The translations under genes and the position numbers were made by a program. This document shows, in pieces, positions 1 to 11,923 of a DNA stretch of 64,000 nucleotides. Numbering within the stretch: position 1 is the first letter of the stretch; every line of letters begins with the position of its first letter. The notes beneath the pieces are model-generated. The model ran no database searches, was not told the origin of the DNA, and saw only the letters and a program-made list of their open reading frames with translations. The stretch comes from Naegleria lovaniensis (lineage: Eukaryota; Heterolobosea; Eutetramitea; Acrasida; Naegleriidae), in contig NW_025407839.1 of the NCBI RefSeq assembly GCF_003324165.1, positions 310,001 through 374,000 of the forward strand, given 5' to 3'.

Positions 1-325
1 CTCAAGTCGTGTGGAATATTTTCTTCAAGTATATTTGTTGGGTCATTCCAGAATTGATCATTGTCATGTGTTTATTGATTTGTTTACTTGAGACGGAATA
101 TTTTCATAATATTTAGCAGTCATGTATGGAAGAGTGCATGGAAATACGAATTATGCAGAGGTACCACCTGTGGAAATTGCTGACTTGGAAGATGTGGTCA
201 AGAATGGAAATGTCGATATTTCTGAATCAGAGCTGCAAGAAATGAGAGCCAAGACTTTTGTGGGACAAGCTGGTAGTTTTGAAAAAGAACAAGGAGATGG
301 TTACTCTAAATTTGAAGATGAATAA
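1..325 (+). CDS. 3' end of an unidentified gene (partial)
   Basis: The terminal exon has an open frame from about 120 to the stop at 323-325. It encodes a hydrophilic, acidic tail (MYGRVHGNTNYAEVPP ... GYSKFEDE) that I cannot assign to a family. A likely intron spans 29-119 (GTATAT donor, TTTAGCAG acceptor) and joins in phase to an upstream exon reading LKSCGIFSS in frame 1. An alternative is that frame 3 of the first 113 bases, which is strongly hydrophobic, is the coding exon of a membrane protein ending at 116. The start lies outside the window. Confidence that something is coded here is moderate; its identity is unknown. Confidence 0.45.
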
Positions 326-523
326 TTATGGTGGTGGAAGAGTTCTCGTCGATATCTTCTAAACTCTCCTCATGATGGTTCTTGTACAATAAACTCTCTC
401 AATTTCATCAAGCTTTTAGCAATTTCGGTTGTGATTGTTCAACAAACTCAGAAATAGAAAATGTATGAAAAAAGGGTGATAAATACTTGATTCAATGTTT
501 ACAAAAACTGAGGTTTTCCTTTC

Positions 524-2805
524 ATGGAGCTTTTAGTACAAAAAATTAACATCATGAGTAAAACACCTTCTCACTTTACTAAAATCACTGATTATGATGA
601 ATGCACTATTAGAAAGCTCCTTGTCAAGGCAACTAGAATCAAATCAAATCCGGGTGTGTATGCCCATCGCATGAAAGACAAGGTGAGTCTTTGTAATAAA
701 TATTCACAACAAAACGTTCGAAATTTTCTTCAGAATCTTTTAATGCTTTTTGAAAAACCTTCTCTCCGTACAAGAATTTCTTTCGAAACAGCAATGTCTC
801 GATTTGGTGGCAATGCCATCTATTACACCAGTGAAGAAAGTCCATTCGGAAAAAAAGAGAATGTCAAGGACACTGCCATGTGTGCCTCTCAATATGTGGA
901 CGTTTTTGTGTTGCGATTAATGTCAAGAGAAAGTTTGTTAGAATTTGTCAAGTATTCGCAAGTTCCAGTAATTAATGCCTTAGATAATTGGGCTCATCCA
1001 TGTCAAATTCTTGCAGATTTACTCACAATAGCCGAGTTGAAATTAACACCAAAACCAGTGCATGAAGATCATTTAAAATTCAACAAAATTCGAATGGCCT
1101 ATTATGGAGATTGCAGAAACAATGTCACATATGACCTGATGAGAGCAGCAGCTTTGCTTAATTTCAAACTAGTGTTATGTGGTCCGGAAGATTCTCGTTT
1201 CAAACCAGAGCAAGAAGTTTGGGATGAAGTGAACCGTATCAATGACAAGGCAGTAGAATGGCTTTCTGATCCAAGTGAAGGTTCTAAAAATTGTGACGTT
1301 GTCTACACGGATTCATGGATGTCTTATCACATCCCAGCCAGTGAAGAAGAAGAGCGTGTGAAAGTACTTCAACGTTATCAAGTCGATATGGAAGTTCTAA
1401 AACATGCCAAAAAGGATGTGGTTTTCATGCATTGCTTACCAGCTAAGAGAGGTCAAGAAGTGACCGACGAAGTATGGACTCTGCTCATAGTTATGTCTAT
1501 CATCAAGCTTGGAATCGTCAGTATGCCCAACAAGCTCTCTTATTGTACATTGTGTTTGGTTCGAAGGTATTTTGTGAGAATGAAAAAGAAGCCGAGTTGC
1601 TGAGTGAGGAGAAGTATTTTCAAATGGCACCTCGCCACTTGAATATGATGCATCGAAAATTTAAAGAAAAGACATCACCTGCTATTAGACATGTGACAGA
1701 CGCTAAAGGATTACCGTTCAACAGAGTTGTCATTAGTTTGGGTGGTCATGCTCTTCAAACCAACACCTCTCAAGATTTTTCCTATCAAGATTTGAAGGAT
1801 AACATTGACAGGACATGCATGGAACTTGCCAAATTCATTGAGGGTCAGCGACCTCAAAATTTATGCCTTTCTCATGGAAACGGACCTCAAGTGGGTTACA
1901 TTCACAAGTGTATGAATGGTCCAAGTAGTAGTGGTGACTCTGGTACGACCTCTGAAAGTGGCTCCAAAGATGATATTTACATGCCTTTGGATATGTGTGG
2001 AGCATTGAGTCAGGCTGAAATTGGTTATCTTTTTCAACAATCACTTCAGAATAACATTACGGAAGAGCATTGGAAGAATCGAATTGTTTCTATCATTACT
2101 CAAGCAGAAGTGAATCCAAACGATGCAGCATTCAACAAACCCACAAAGCCCATTGGAAGATATTATTCAAAGGAAGAATACCAAAAGATGTTTCAAATGG
2201 GTCAACAGCCAAGATTTGCACACATGAAACATTTCAAGGATGGTTATCGAATGGTAAGTTGTCAATTATTTGAAATGTCAAATGATTCGAGCTTTGGGTC
2301 ACCCTGTGTTTTGTGGAAATATGATGATGGATATCAGGTGGTACCATCTCCTGATCCAGTTAAAATTGTTGAGGAAAATACCGTCAAGACACTCATCGAT
2401 CAAGGAAATATTGTCATCATGGGAGGAGGTGGAGGAATTCCTGTGGTGAGAGATCGAAATGGAAAGCTGTCTGGAATTGAGGCAGTTATTGATAAAGACA
2501 AAACAAGTGCATTAATTGCTGAGATTATTGATGCTGATTTGCTTGTTATTCTTACTCAAGAAGATGGTGTGTTCTTGGATTACAGAACAGAAAAACAGAG
2601 AAAAATTGACAAGATGGACACAAAAACAGTGCTTGAGAGAATAAAGGAAGGTGTGTTCGAAGAAGGGAGTATGGTTCCGAAAATGGAAGCTTGCGTTCAA
2701 TTTGTGACAAGAACTAAGAGACCAGCTGTCGTGACCAGCATTGAGAACTTGACCAAAATTTCCTTGGGTCCTGGATCTTCAGAAGGCACATGGATTGTTC
2801 CTTAA
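524..2805 (+). CDS. ornithine carbamoyltransferase-carbamate kinase fusion protein
   Basis: Two arginine-deiminase-pathway enzymes lie in one gene. The N-terminal half (to about 1550) is ornithine carbamoyltransferase: SLRTR carbamoyl-phosphate loop, HPCQILADL, DSWMS and HCLPAKRG. The C-terminal half is carbamate kinase: VVISLGGHAL, LSHGNGPQVG, MGGGGGIPVV and a conserved C-terminus. Expected chemistry is citrulline + phosphate to ornithine + carbamoyl phosphate, then carbamoyl phosphate + ADP to ATP, ammonia and CO2. Two introns, 683-733 (51 nt) and 2254-2337 (84 nt), are multiples of three and stop-free, so the unspliced frame also stays open; removing them restores MKDK-NLLMLFEKP and GYRM-VVPSPDP, as in the families. 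Near 1474 the frame steps back by one base inside conserved OTC sequence (EVTDEV then DSAHSY), most likely a missing base. About 715 aa if so. No evident targeting peptide. An alternative start is Met at 554-557. Confidence 0.88.
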
Positions 2806-2876
2806 TAAATAATCAAGTTGTGTTGAATCGAGACTCGCCAAGTGTTGATTGATTGCCTTAAAAAATCAAAATTGTA

Positions 2877-5800
2877 TTAAGCTGGACTAAGTGTCAAAGT
2901 ATTTTCCACTTTGTAGCCTGTTCTCTTCAAAGGGTGATATCTTCCCTCTGCAAAAATTTGAGATTGTTGCTGTATGTACTATCGAGCCAGTTTCCACTTT
3001 GGCCCAAGGGAGTAATGAATCTATCACCATCTGCATCACTCATAGAAATGACTTGTCGATATCCAACACCATGTGAAGAATCTAAACCAGCTCTATCAGT
3101 AACTCTTGAAAAATTGATACTGTCCGTGCCTCCCGAAACATAGTGACGTTTGTCACAAAAGCATCCAACAAATTGATTATGGAAAATTGGATGGAAATAT
3201 GTGGTGGAGTGAATACCAATACCCCATGAGGGTATCACATCGCTTCTCGAGAATATCTTCAAGTCAATTACAGTTTGCCTAAATGCCTCTGCTGCAAATG
3301 CAAGACATGTTTGATTTTGTGATCGTGTACAATTACCACTCTTTTTGAGAGCATTAAGAATATAAACAGCATTAGAATTTTCGACCTCAAGTCTGCTTTG
3401 GTGAGATCCCACAATTTTGTGTAAAACATTTCAAATACACTAGCTTCTTTGGATCCAACGGTGAGATAGCCATTCCACTGTTCTAACTTCTTTCTCCATA
3501 CTTCTTGATCAAAAGATAGTATTTGACTGTAATTTTTCAAGGCAGATATGAATGGCTTAAAATCAACAAATAATTTGGAGAAGGTGTCCAATTGAATGTC
3601 AGACATATGGGTGGTGTTCATAACAGTGGTGTTTGTCTTTGACTTCAATAATTCTTCAATTCTTTCAAATCTATACTTTGTAGCAACATCTCCACCCAAA
3701 TAATAAGGATATCCAGGAGGTTCGTTCTTTGCATTGGCAGCAACGACATAATGTCTATCTTTAGGATTGCAAACAAAAGGCAAATCTTGGTAAGGAATAT
3801 AGCCCAAGTATTCATAGGTTCCGTTACCAGATACAGGGAATTGTCCACTGTGACCATATTTTCGAATAGGAATTCTACCAACAACTTGACTACAAATGTT
3901 GTTCTCCTTATCAGCATAAATATAATTCAATGGTGGCGAAACAAAACTACTCATAGTATTGTAGAATCCCCACCAAGAATTTTGATACATGGCTCCAATC
4001 ACTGCATTTAGAGTGGTATCATCTTTTGCTAGTCCAACCCATTTCATTGCTAATGGTTCCGCGCCTTCAAGTCTATACAATGGATTCACTACTGGGCCGT
4101 AAATACCTTCTTTCACAAATAATGTGACTCTTTGAGTATTATCCAAGTGAATTTCTTCTTGGAATATGTCATATCTCATTTCAGTTCCATTCACCATGTA
4201 TGTACTCTCAGATGTCTCATTCATGACATATAAATCTTGAACATCACTACCTGATGATGTAATTCCCCATGAAGTATTGGTGGTACGACCGACGAATACT
4301 CCTGGAACAAGTGGGTAGGCAGAGCCTATTACGTTCAAACCACTCTCATCTGAAATTAAATGGAACATAAGGAAAGGAAGAGGAGAAGTCAATGTCATGT
4401 GTGGATCATTAGCTAGCATTGGTTTTCCGCTTTTTGTTTTGTTTCCGCTAACTGCCCAGGCATTGGAAGCGAAATATGATTCATATTGTTTCTTATTGAA
4501 AACACTTTGAATGCTCTTATAAATCACAGGTTGTTTCAACTCCAATTTTGAAAGAAGCTGTGAAAAAAGGTCGCTTGCAGAATTGCTGTATTGGCTTTTT
4601 CTTCGACGTCTATTTTCTTCGTCACCTCCAGTATTGCCACCGTCATCTTCGCCACCATCGTTTGGCTGCGTATTCACTCGAGGAACATAAGCACCATTAT
4701 TGTTATTGTGTCTATCGTAGAGAAATTCAATTTGTTCATTTGTCACCGAAGTCAAATTCAAATCAGATTGCTTAAACTGTGAAGGCCAAGCTCTAGGATA
4801 TATTGGAAAGAATTCCATCGCTTCTGAAACTGTAAAATTCTTTCTCAATGCAGAAAATCTCATTTGTTCCATGAAGGCATTCGTGGAGTAATCGAGAGAA
4901 TTCAACTTCCAAAACAGCAATGCGTCAACAGGTTCAAATACGTGAATTGTTTTTTTCTTATAGAAGAGTCTGTACTCGGGAGGAAGTTTTGGATCGCTTC
5001 TGATATAGCTGTTCACGCCATCAAAGAAAGCATTCAATGTCTTGTTGGTTCTTTCGTCCAAGTATGCCAAATTCTTTTTAGCCGATCTCAATAATCCTAA
5101 CGTTCTGCTCCATACATCAATTTCTAGGGCATCCTCGCCAACGAGTGCTGATAATGTTCCTTGACCCATTCTTCGTAAAACTTCCATTTGGAAAAGTCTC
5201 TCTTTTGCAGTCATAACACCCTGTGCAAAAAAAACGTCATAGTCTGTTTTACCATGAATATGCAGAACTTGAGATCCTTTTTCTTTTTCAATTTTCACTT
5301 GACTTCGAAGTGATGTGTATATCTCGGTTCCACTAAACGAGGCCAATGTCAAATAACCTGCATAAATTAATCCAGAAAATACTCCAACATAAACTAGAGT
5401 CAACAAAGTTAATAAACAAATTGATACCACCACAGTAGCGTTTTGAAATTTCAAAATCAATTTGTCCCTCGCAGGGTTATCCGAATACTTCAATTTCAAA
5501 TCTTCGTCAGATGCAGCTTCACCATGATATTGTTGATACCATTCATTCAATTTAAAAGCAACGATACTGCAGCATATTAAAATTGTTGCCTCAAACAAGC
5601 TCACCACAATAAATTCAATACTTCCACACACAAACAGTAAATGATTATGCTTGTAGAAAATAAGGTATGACAAAATGATAGTGAGAATGGCAATAAAGGT
5701 CAACAAGATAGCACTTCCAATAATGAAGCATTTTGTGTGATACCAACGAATTTTACGACGTCGTTTTTTGGTTCCTTGATCATTCACGTCAACAAGTAGA

Positions 5801-6591
5801 GCTTGTTTGTCTTGTGGTGGCGGCTCCACATCATCTTCATCTTGATGCTTTGCCATTGCTTCATGAATAGAAACGGGAATGAGCCAAGCTTTTCTAATGG
5901 ATGACACAGAGGAAGGCTTTGCAGTTGAGGAGGGTGGCAATGATGGTTCATAGGTTTGTGTGATTGGTGCCATGACTGTAGCAGTGTTAGAGCTACTACC
6001 AGATGTGGATGGGTCAATTTCATGAGGTTGATGTGTTCGAAGGCTTACAAATTGAGGCTGTTGTTTTTGCTGAGAAGAAGAAGAGCCTTCATCATCATCA
6101 ATTTGGATCGTTTCCTCTTCATTGGTGGTTCTTCTTGTTTTACTTGTTCGGGAAGAGGGTATTGTTGTTGTTGCTGGTGTTGTAGATGACAGGGACGTAT
6201 TAATTTCGGCACTGCTCTCTAAAGTCGGTACCAAAGTTTCCCATTGACCTGCCATCCGAAGGGTTGATGTTCTCTCACTACTGTCCACTATATCATCATC
6301 GTCATTGTTTTCAAATGAAAGAAAATTATTATTGTGTTCCAATTGTTTGAAAATGGCATCATCATCCGAGTCATAGACCTCGTCGTCATCATCATTCTCA
6401 TGTTCAGAAATTCGGATAAGATTGTCCTCTGTGGGACCAACAAGGTCTTTCAAATCTGCTTTGAACCCCAAAGGAACTCCACTTCCAGCAATGTTGCTGG
6501 ACAATAAATTAATTTGTGAGCCCATTTGCTGCAACAGATCACGACCCACTTCACGAGAGGCATTCGCTACAGCCTTGAATTGTGAAGACAT
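2877..6591 (-). CDS. membrane-anchored penicillin acylase family (S45) Ntn-hydrolase
   Basis: Penicillin amidase-type N-terminal-nucleophile hydrolase, about 1238 aa. Residues 1-280 are low-complexity with acidic, Ser/Thr and Gln runs. A basic stretch (KKRRRKIRW) precedes three hydrophobic segments at roughly 290-315, 320-345 and 395-425, then the acylase domain with DVFFAQGVMTAKERLFQME. The nucleophile serine is near residue 708 in FASNAWAVSG, where autocleavage is expected, followed by KPMLANDPHM. The tail has SWGIGIHSTTYFHP, GGTDSIN, PLGQSG and TLTLSP. The frame slips by one base near 3390 (A run) and near 2950 (T run). Both times the family pattern continues in the next frame, so single-base deletions are likely and the true stop is 2877-2879. 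The ATG at 6589-6591 is chosen for its preceding A7 run; an in-frame ATG at 6687 would add 32 residues. Substrate unknown: penicillin, acyl-homoserine lactone or other amides. Confidence 0.82.
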
Positions 6592-6788
6592 TTTTTTAAA
6601 AGGCTTCACATCCAAATTTGAATTATTGGATAACGAGTGAATTTTTGATCGAAAAAGCCAGCTGAAAGTGTTGAAAACTGTAAACACTGGTTTTGCTTAC
6701 CTATTTTCAAGTATTAAAATTTCAACACAATTTTCCACATGGTGTTTGACTTGTCTCTTGTCAAAGACCAAAATTTCAAAAAACAAAA

Positions 6789-7193
6789 ATGCGAGCAAGT
6801 ATCTCCTCGAGAGTAACATCATTCCGATTTCGTTTCTCCCCTCCAGTTCTTACTTTGCTTGTAATTCTTGGAATGATTCTTCACGGATTCATTTCCTTCT
6901 ATCCACATCTTGAATTTGTTTCCGTTCTCCATTTACTGCAAGATTATCAAATATATATTCGATACTTTTTTTATTTCACCTTGTTTTTGCATGTGATCGA
7001 AGCCGGTGCTTGTATCTATCAACTCACGAATTTTAAAAACAAGATTTCCCAAAATCAACTTGTGGATTTGAGTAATTATGAAATGATTTCTGTATTATAT
7101 GTGATTCAGACATTGATTGTTGGATTTCCTACATTTGAAGCACTTCATAAGGAAATGGATCGAGTCCTTGATGAAACGAGTCACCAAGATTAG
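6789..7193 (+). CDS. small membrane protein resembling TMEM254 (DUF4499)
   Basis: A 134-aa single-exon protein with three hydrophobic segments: about residues 20-40 (PPVLTLLVILGMILHGFI), 55-75 (IRYFFYFTLFLHVIEAGACI) and 100-117 (SVLYVIQTLIVGFPTF). The order FxPH, an HVxEA motif and a final QTxxxG segment matches what I recall of animal TMEM254, which also has about 120 residues, but I cannot score the similarity. The ATG is preceded by AAAAA. It is divergent from the acylase gene, with about 200 bp between starts. No function can be stated. Confidence 0.5.
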   Translation: MRASISSRVTSFRFRFSPPVLTLLVILGMILHGFISFYPHLEFVSVLHLLQDYQIYIRYFFYFTLFLHVIEAGACIYQLTNFKNKISQNQLVDLSNYEMISVLYVIQTLIVGFPTFEALHKEMDRVLDETSHQD

Positions 7194-7450
7194 ATTGTAT
7201 ATTTTCTAACCTAACAAGTAAACTCAAGCGCCACAGTTTTATTCTCTCATTTCAACTATTCCAACAAATTCGCCACCAATGACGGCTGTTGCCTCACAAT
7301 ACAAATTTTTAACAAATGCCCATTTATGGATCTTGAACAAAAAGCAACCTCATCTTTTTCTCTCTAAATCTATTCAAGAACAAAAAGAAAAACATCCACA
7401 AAAACCTCTCTTCAACTTATTCTGTGTTCTTACCATCATCAAATTCAACA

Positions 7451-8006
7451 ATGTACCTTCATCAACGACCACCCTCCATTGATTCGAATACTCCTCTCAG
7501 TCCCAATTTTTCTAACATGTCACCGAGTGTACCAAGAACATTAGACAAGGTGCATACTATGAGCGGCTGTTGGAATAATAATATTTTGTAGGTACAAACA
7601 ACCATTCATTTTCGGATAACACAGACGATGTAATATTCAATTGATCAATCACAGTTATCCATGCACAATGAAAATATTCGACAATTCGTGTGTTATTGAC
7701 AAAATCAGAGTGATCAATAATGTTGACGTAGATGAATGGAAGGAAGTGGTTGCTACTTTATTAAATCACAACCACTCAAACTGGAATATTGCTGAACGGT
7801 CAAATAACAAGGTAGGTTCAATTTGATGAGAAATGTACATGGACTTCAAATGAATCAACTCACAGATGGTTCTTACAAAAACTATTGAAGAAATCCCTTT
7901 TGAAATCGTCATTAATCAATCCAGCTACACAATGGGAGAGCTGAGATATGAAAAGAATGGCCTTAAAATGTTCATAGATTTTGTGTTATTCTACAAATTC
8001 AGTTAA
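7451..8006 (+). CDS. hypothetical protein with very short introns
   Basis: Unknown protein. The model joins exons 7451-7549, 7592-7629, 7655-7811 and 7866-8006 across introns of 42, 25 and 54 nt, all GT-AG; the third has a GTAGGT donor and CTCACAG acceptor. The product starts MYLHQRPPSIDSNTPLSP. Its body contains TTIHFRITQT, CVIDKIRVINNVDVDEWKEV and TIEEIPFEIVINQSSY, and it ends FVLFYKFS. The 25-nt intron (7630-7654, GTAATA to CACAG) is needed because the frame changes there in a direction opposite to the deletion-type slips elsewhere in this window. No domain recognised. The upstream ORF at 7279 may be leader sequence or an alternative first exon. The stop is only 13 bp from the end of the convergent WDR17 gene. 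Confidence 0.45.
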
Positions 8007-8019
8007 ATAAAAGCAGCAC

Positions 8020-11000
8020 CTAAATTTTCACACCTGTCATTGTTGGAGAGAACGTGTTCACTTCGCGCCACATGTCAGCCTCAGCCAAACTGATTACTGA
8101 ATGATCTTCAAGCATGACGGGCGGTTGTGCTTCTTTCTTTGAGATCATGCTTACAATTTTCTTTCCATCGAGTGAACGAACAGGTAAATTGGATCCTGAA
8201 GGAACAACCAAGTTAGACAAAGGCACGTCACCCAAGAAAGTACGATCTTCTAGTCGCTTCTTAATCAAAATTAAGGGTTTTGCATATTTTTCATCCATCA
8301 CATCAACCTCTCTAGAAAGAGCTTGACCTAAAATACCGACTCCTTCTTCAGGGTCTCCATAAGCCATACAAAGACAATATAAATACTCGATATATTCCTT
8401 TGGAGTAAAGAAGTCTGTGAGTTTCTTCATACAATCTCTGGCATTTTGTGCTAGCTTTGGAGCAATATTATAATACTCTTTCCACAATGCCAGCTGTGCT
8501 CCAATCATGTTGGTATACATCATAATTTTTGTCTTCATTAGAGATTCAAGTTTGGTGGCATCGATGCATTGTACAGCAGAGTGAATTTCAGTAATTAGAG
8601 GCCAATTCCAGTCGTCCATGGCAAATAATTCTTCATACTGAACGATTGCAACCAGTGCAGCATTTTGATTCTCTGACGCAAATGAATAAAATCGAATACA
8701 ATCGGCAGGATTTTTGTGCTCAACTGCTGGTGCCTGTGTGGAATAAAAACTAGGAGGTTGGAATCCCGCCTTGATAAATAAATTCTCTCGTAGTGGGTGA
8801 AAAGGATCCATTTTTGAGAGTAACTTTGCAGCTTCGGCTCTGTTTTTAACCTTTGCTAATACCTCAGCAGCAATATCCCACTGTCCGCATTGGGTGCATG
8901 AGTTTGCAAATGACAAATACACAGAATCATTGGGGTTTCTCATCAATAAAGATCTATAAAGAGAATAAGCCAAAATTCCTTCGCATCCTTTCACCAGAAA
9001 ATGAAGACACTTATCAATATCTCGTATTGATAAAAACGCAGATGCCGCCATTATTGGTTTAGCTTCTTTCATAAAATTCTTGGCCTGCAACTCTGCAATC
9101 CTTCTCATCTCAATCGTTATTGGGGCATTATCGTGATTTTCATCGTCTTTTGTACTATCTTGTTTTAGAGGTGGAAGCATTGCAGGTTTTGGATATCCTT
9201 CCTCTGAATCTCTTCTGGCAATGATTGATGCGTCTGTAAGTTGATTCTTTCTGATACAAAAATTCAACAGCTTATCAATCTCACCTGTGGCGATATAATA
9301 CGGCATTACTTCTTCATTTTCATTTTCAGATAAAGTTTTAGCATATCTTGCAGTTAAATCTCTCCAATAATCTAAGGACACAGATGGAGCAACAGCAATC
9401 GCTTTCTCCCATTCGCCAATTTCACACATAATCTCACAGTAATTTTTCATCTTTCCAATTTTGAGATATTGTTTTGCTGACTCCCGTAGTTGCTCAGCAG
9501 CTCTTTGTGAAGCATTTGAGCTCTTATTTTTGTATCTACTGGACTCTAACTCCTTTGCCTTGCTATACACGGTGTCCGTTATAGTGTTACAAAACAAAAC
9601 ATCAGACTTCAATGAAGACTTGTACTTTTTGCCTTGCGAATAACTATTTGCCAGCTCCCATAAGTTTCTAGTTGTGTATGGGAAGTTAAAGAACTCTGAG
9701 AGGATAGTATATTTCTCCACATCAGTTCTTGCTTGAACCATATTTGCGTTCACAGTTTTTGAACCATGTCCTGAAAGCAACATTTCTGGAGCATTATCGT
9801 CAAAGGGATTTGATGGTACTCCCATAATATTAGCAAGACTTTGATCTTGAATTGTCCTTACATAGTATTTTCTGACAAGTGGTTCAAGATCCCAAAATCT
9901 AATTGTTGTGTCTCTTGAGGTGGATCCAAAAATAAATGGTCTTTCTGGGTGTGAGCTAATACCGTAAACATCTGCATGATGATCGTTGGAAATTGCTAAT
10001 TGCTTTTCTTTGCTTGCATCCCATACTCTTATTGTTCCATCCCATGATCCACTTAATAACACGTTGGACAGCTCATGATTCCAAGCCAAGGCTCTTACAT
10101 AATGGGTGTGGCCTCTCAAGACCTTGCTGGATCCATTATCATTATCCCACACTCTTATGGTTTTGTCATTAGATCCTGAAGCAAGTACGTTATTGATGGT
10201 AGGATGCCAAACAACATTGAATACCTCAGCGGTGTGACCTTTTAGAACCGATACTGGTTGCTCACCCGAATTATTTATGTTGAAAACTCTCACAATGAAA
10301 TCATGACAACCAGTAGCAAGGATGTTCTTGTTTTTTGGATGCCAGCAAACGCCAAAAACAGGAGCTGGGTGTTTGTACTTCTTGGTTATTTTACCTTCGT
10401 CGCTGAATACGTTACTGAAATATTACATTGATCACAATGTTAAGATTTGAAAACCATGAAATCTTTTAAACATACCAATACGTGTCCTTGGAGGATGTTG
10501 CTAGGAGAGAATGATCTATTGGGTTCCAACTGATTCTATAAATGCAGTCTTTGTGGATTTCGGTTTGAAGCTTTGGAATTCTTTTTTGAGCGTCCCAAAT
10601 AATTACTAAGCCAGTGTTAAACGCTCCTGCAATTTCTTTTTTTGTTGGGTGCCATGCCAAACCATATATTACTCCAGAGTCGTGAGTTAAATTTTCGACA
10701 ACTTTCATTCTGTGGGTATCCCAAAGTCTAATGCTGTGGTCAAATCCTGATGTCGCAAAAATATCGGGATTAGCAGGACAATAATCACAATCGAATATTG
10801 TTTCAGTATGAGACCCTGGTGTAATAAAATCAAATTGCTTTTTTGAGATGTCGTACAAGCCAACAGCACCGTCCTTAAATGCACAAGCGATCTTTGGGCT
10901 ACCTGGCAGCATGACCAAATCTTGGAAGCCACTATTTTTTCGAATTTGTTGTACTTTTAGGACTGTTGTTTGAGAAACGTTCCAATATCTAATCACTCCT

Positions 11001-11849
11001 GCCCTGATGTCTGATGTAATGAAATTTCCTGGCTCATTTCTAATCCAAGAAACTGAAGATATACCTGCACCTGACTTGTCAAAGGATTTAATCTTCATGT
11101 TCTCGGCTTCTTTGGCCTCTGTATCATACAGCACTGATTGCCCATTTTCATAGCAACAAATCAAGTAATTGGTAGAAAGGGGATCCCATTGAAAATCTAC
11201 AATTTTGTAATCGGATAATCGGTACTTGTGTACCGTTTTTCGTTTGATGACATCCACAAGAAAGAATTCAGCTCCACAGTTTACAAATAACATTCCAGGA
11301 TTTCTTGAATTCAATCCAATCATTCTAACATCATCTCCGTTGAATACAGACACAGCAAAGTTGGAATCATCATTGAAATCCCAAACCTTGAGTGCTCCTT
11401 TCTTACTTCCGATAATGAGTTGATATCTATCCGTATGACTCCATTCAATACAATAAGGCTTGAACTGAATAGATTTAAGATCAACCACTTTGACAGTTTT
11501 TCCATCTGTAATGTCCCATACTCTCAAGGTTTGATCTAAACTGGAGGTGGCTATTAAATGAGGGGTATGAGGTGAAGCAACAACTCCAGTGATGGCCATA
11601 GAATGACCTGTTAGGATTCTTTCTAATCTAAAGTCATTCAAGTTGTATACGTAGATCGCAATTGTTGAACAATAAATCAGACGGCCGTGAGTCACCGTTA
11701 TGATCCTTTTGTACCAAAGTTGTGCTCCCGAAGGTATAAGCCCCTATAATAATAATAGTTGTTGCAATAACGAAAGTTCATTTAAATGCAGAGAAGAGAA
11801 TTACCATCCAACACAAAATAACGTTATTGCTACGTACGATTTGCTTCAT
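8020..11849 (-). CDS. WDR17: WD repeat-containing protein 17 homologue
   Basis: About 1224 aa in three exons: 11838-11849, 10476-11743 and 8020-10414, with introns of 94 and 61 nt. The N-terminal half holds two WD40 propellers (many repeats such as LATSSLDQTLRVWD and LLSGSWDGTIRVWD). The C-terminal half is a helical, TPR/clathrin-like solenoid. The end has SGSNLP ... EDHSVISLAEADMW and NTFSPTMTGV, which match vertebrate WDR17 as I recall it. The first exon codes only MKQI, and splicing gives MKQIGLIPSGAQLW, closely parallel to the animal N-terminus. The architecture resembles scaffold and trafficking proteins such as IFT and coatomer subunits, but the molecular role of WDR17 is not settled. 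Cytosolic by inference; no signal peptide. Confidence 0.88.
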
Positions 11850-11923
11850 ATTTTTTTTCGTAAAGGAATTGCGCCAATTTGTGGCCGCAACGAATTTCCC
11901 TCTCTGTTGCTCACATCTCTCAC

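Noticed and set aside
1472-1490. A 19-nt intron to explain the frame change in the OTC-CK gene
   Set aside because: It would delete conserved OTC residues, whereas a single missing base leaves the family sequence intact.
2927-3412. Separate 161-aa minus-strand gene
   Set aside because: Its sequence is the continuation of the penicillin-acylase domain in another frame, so it is part of that gene.
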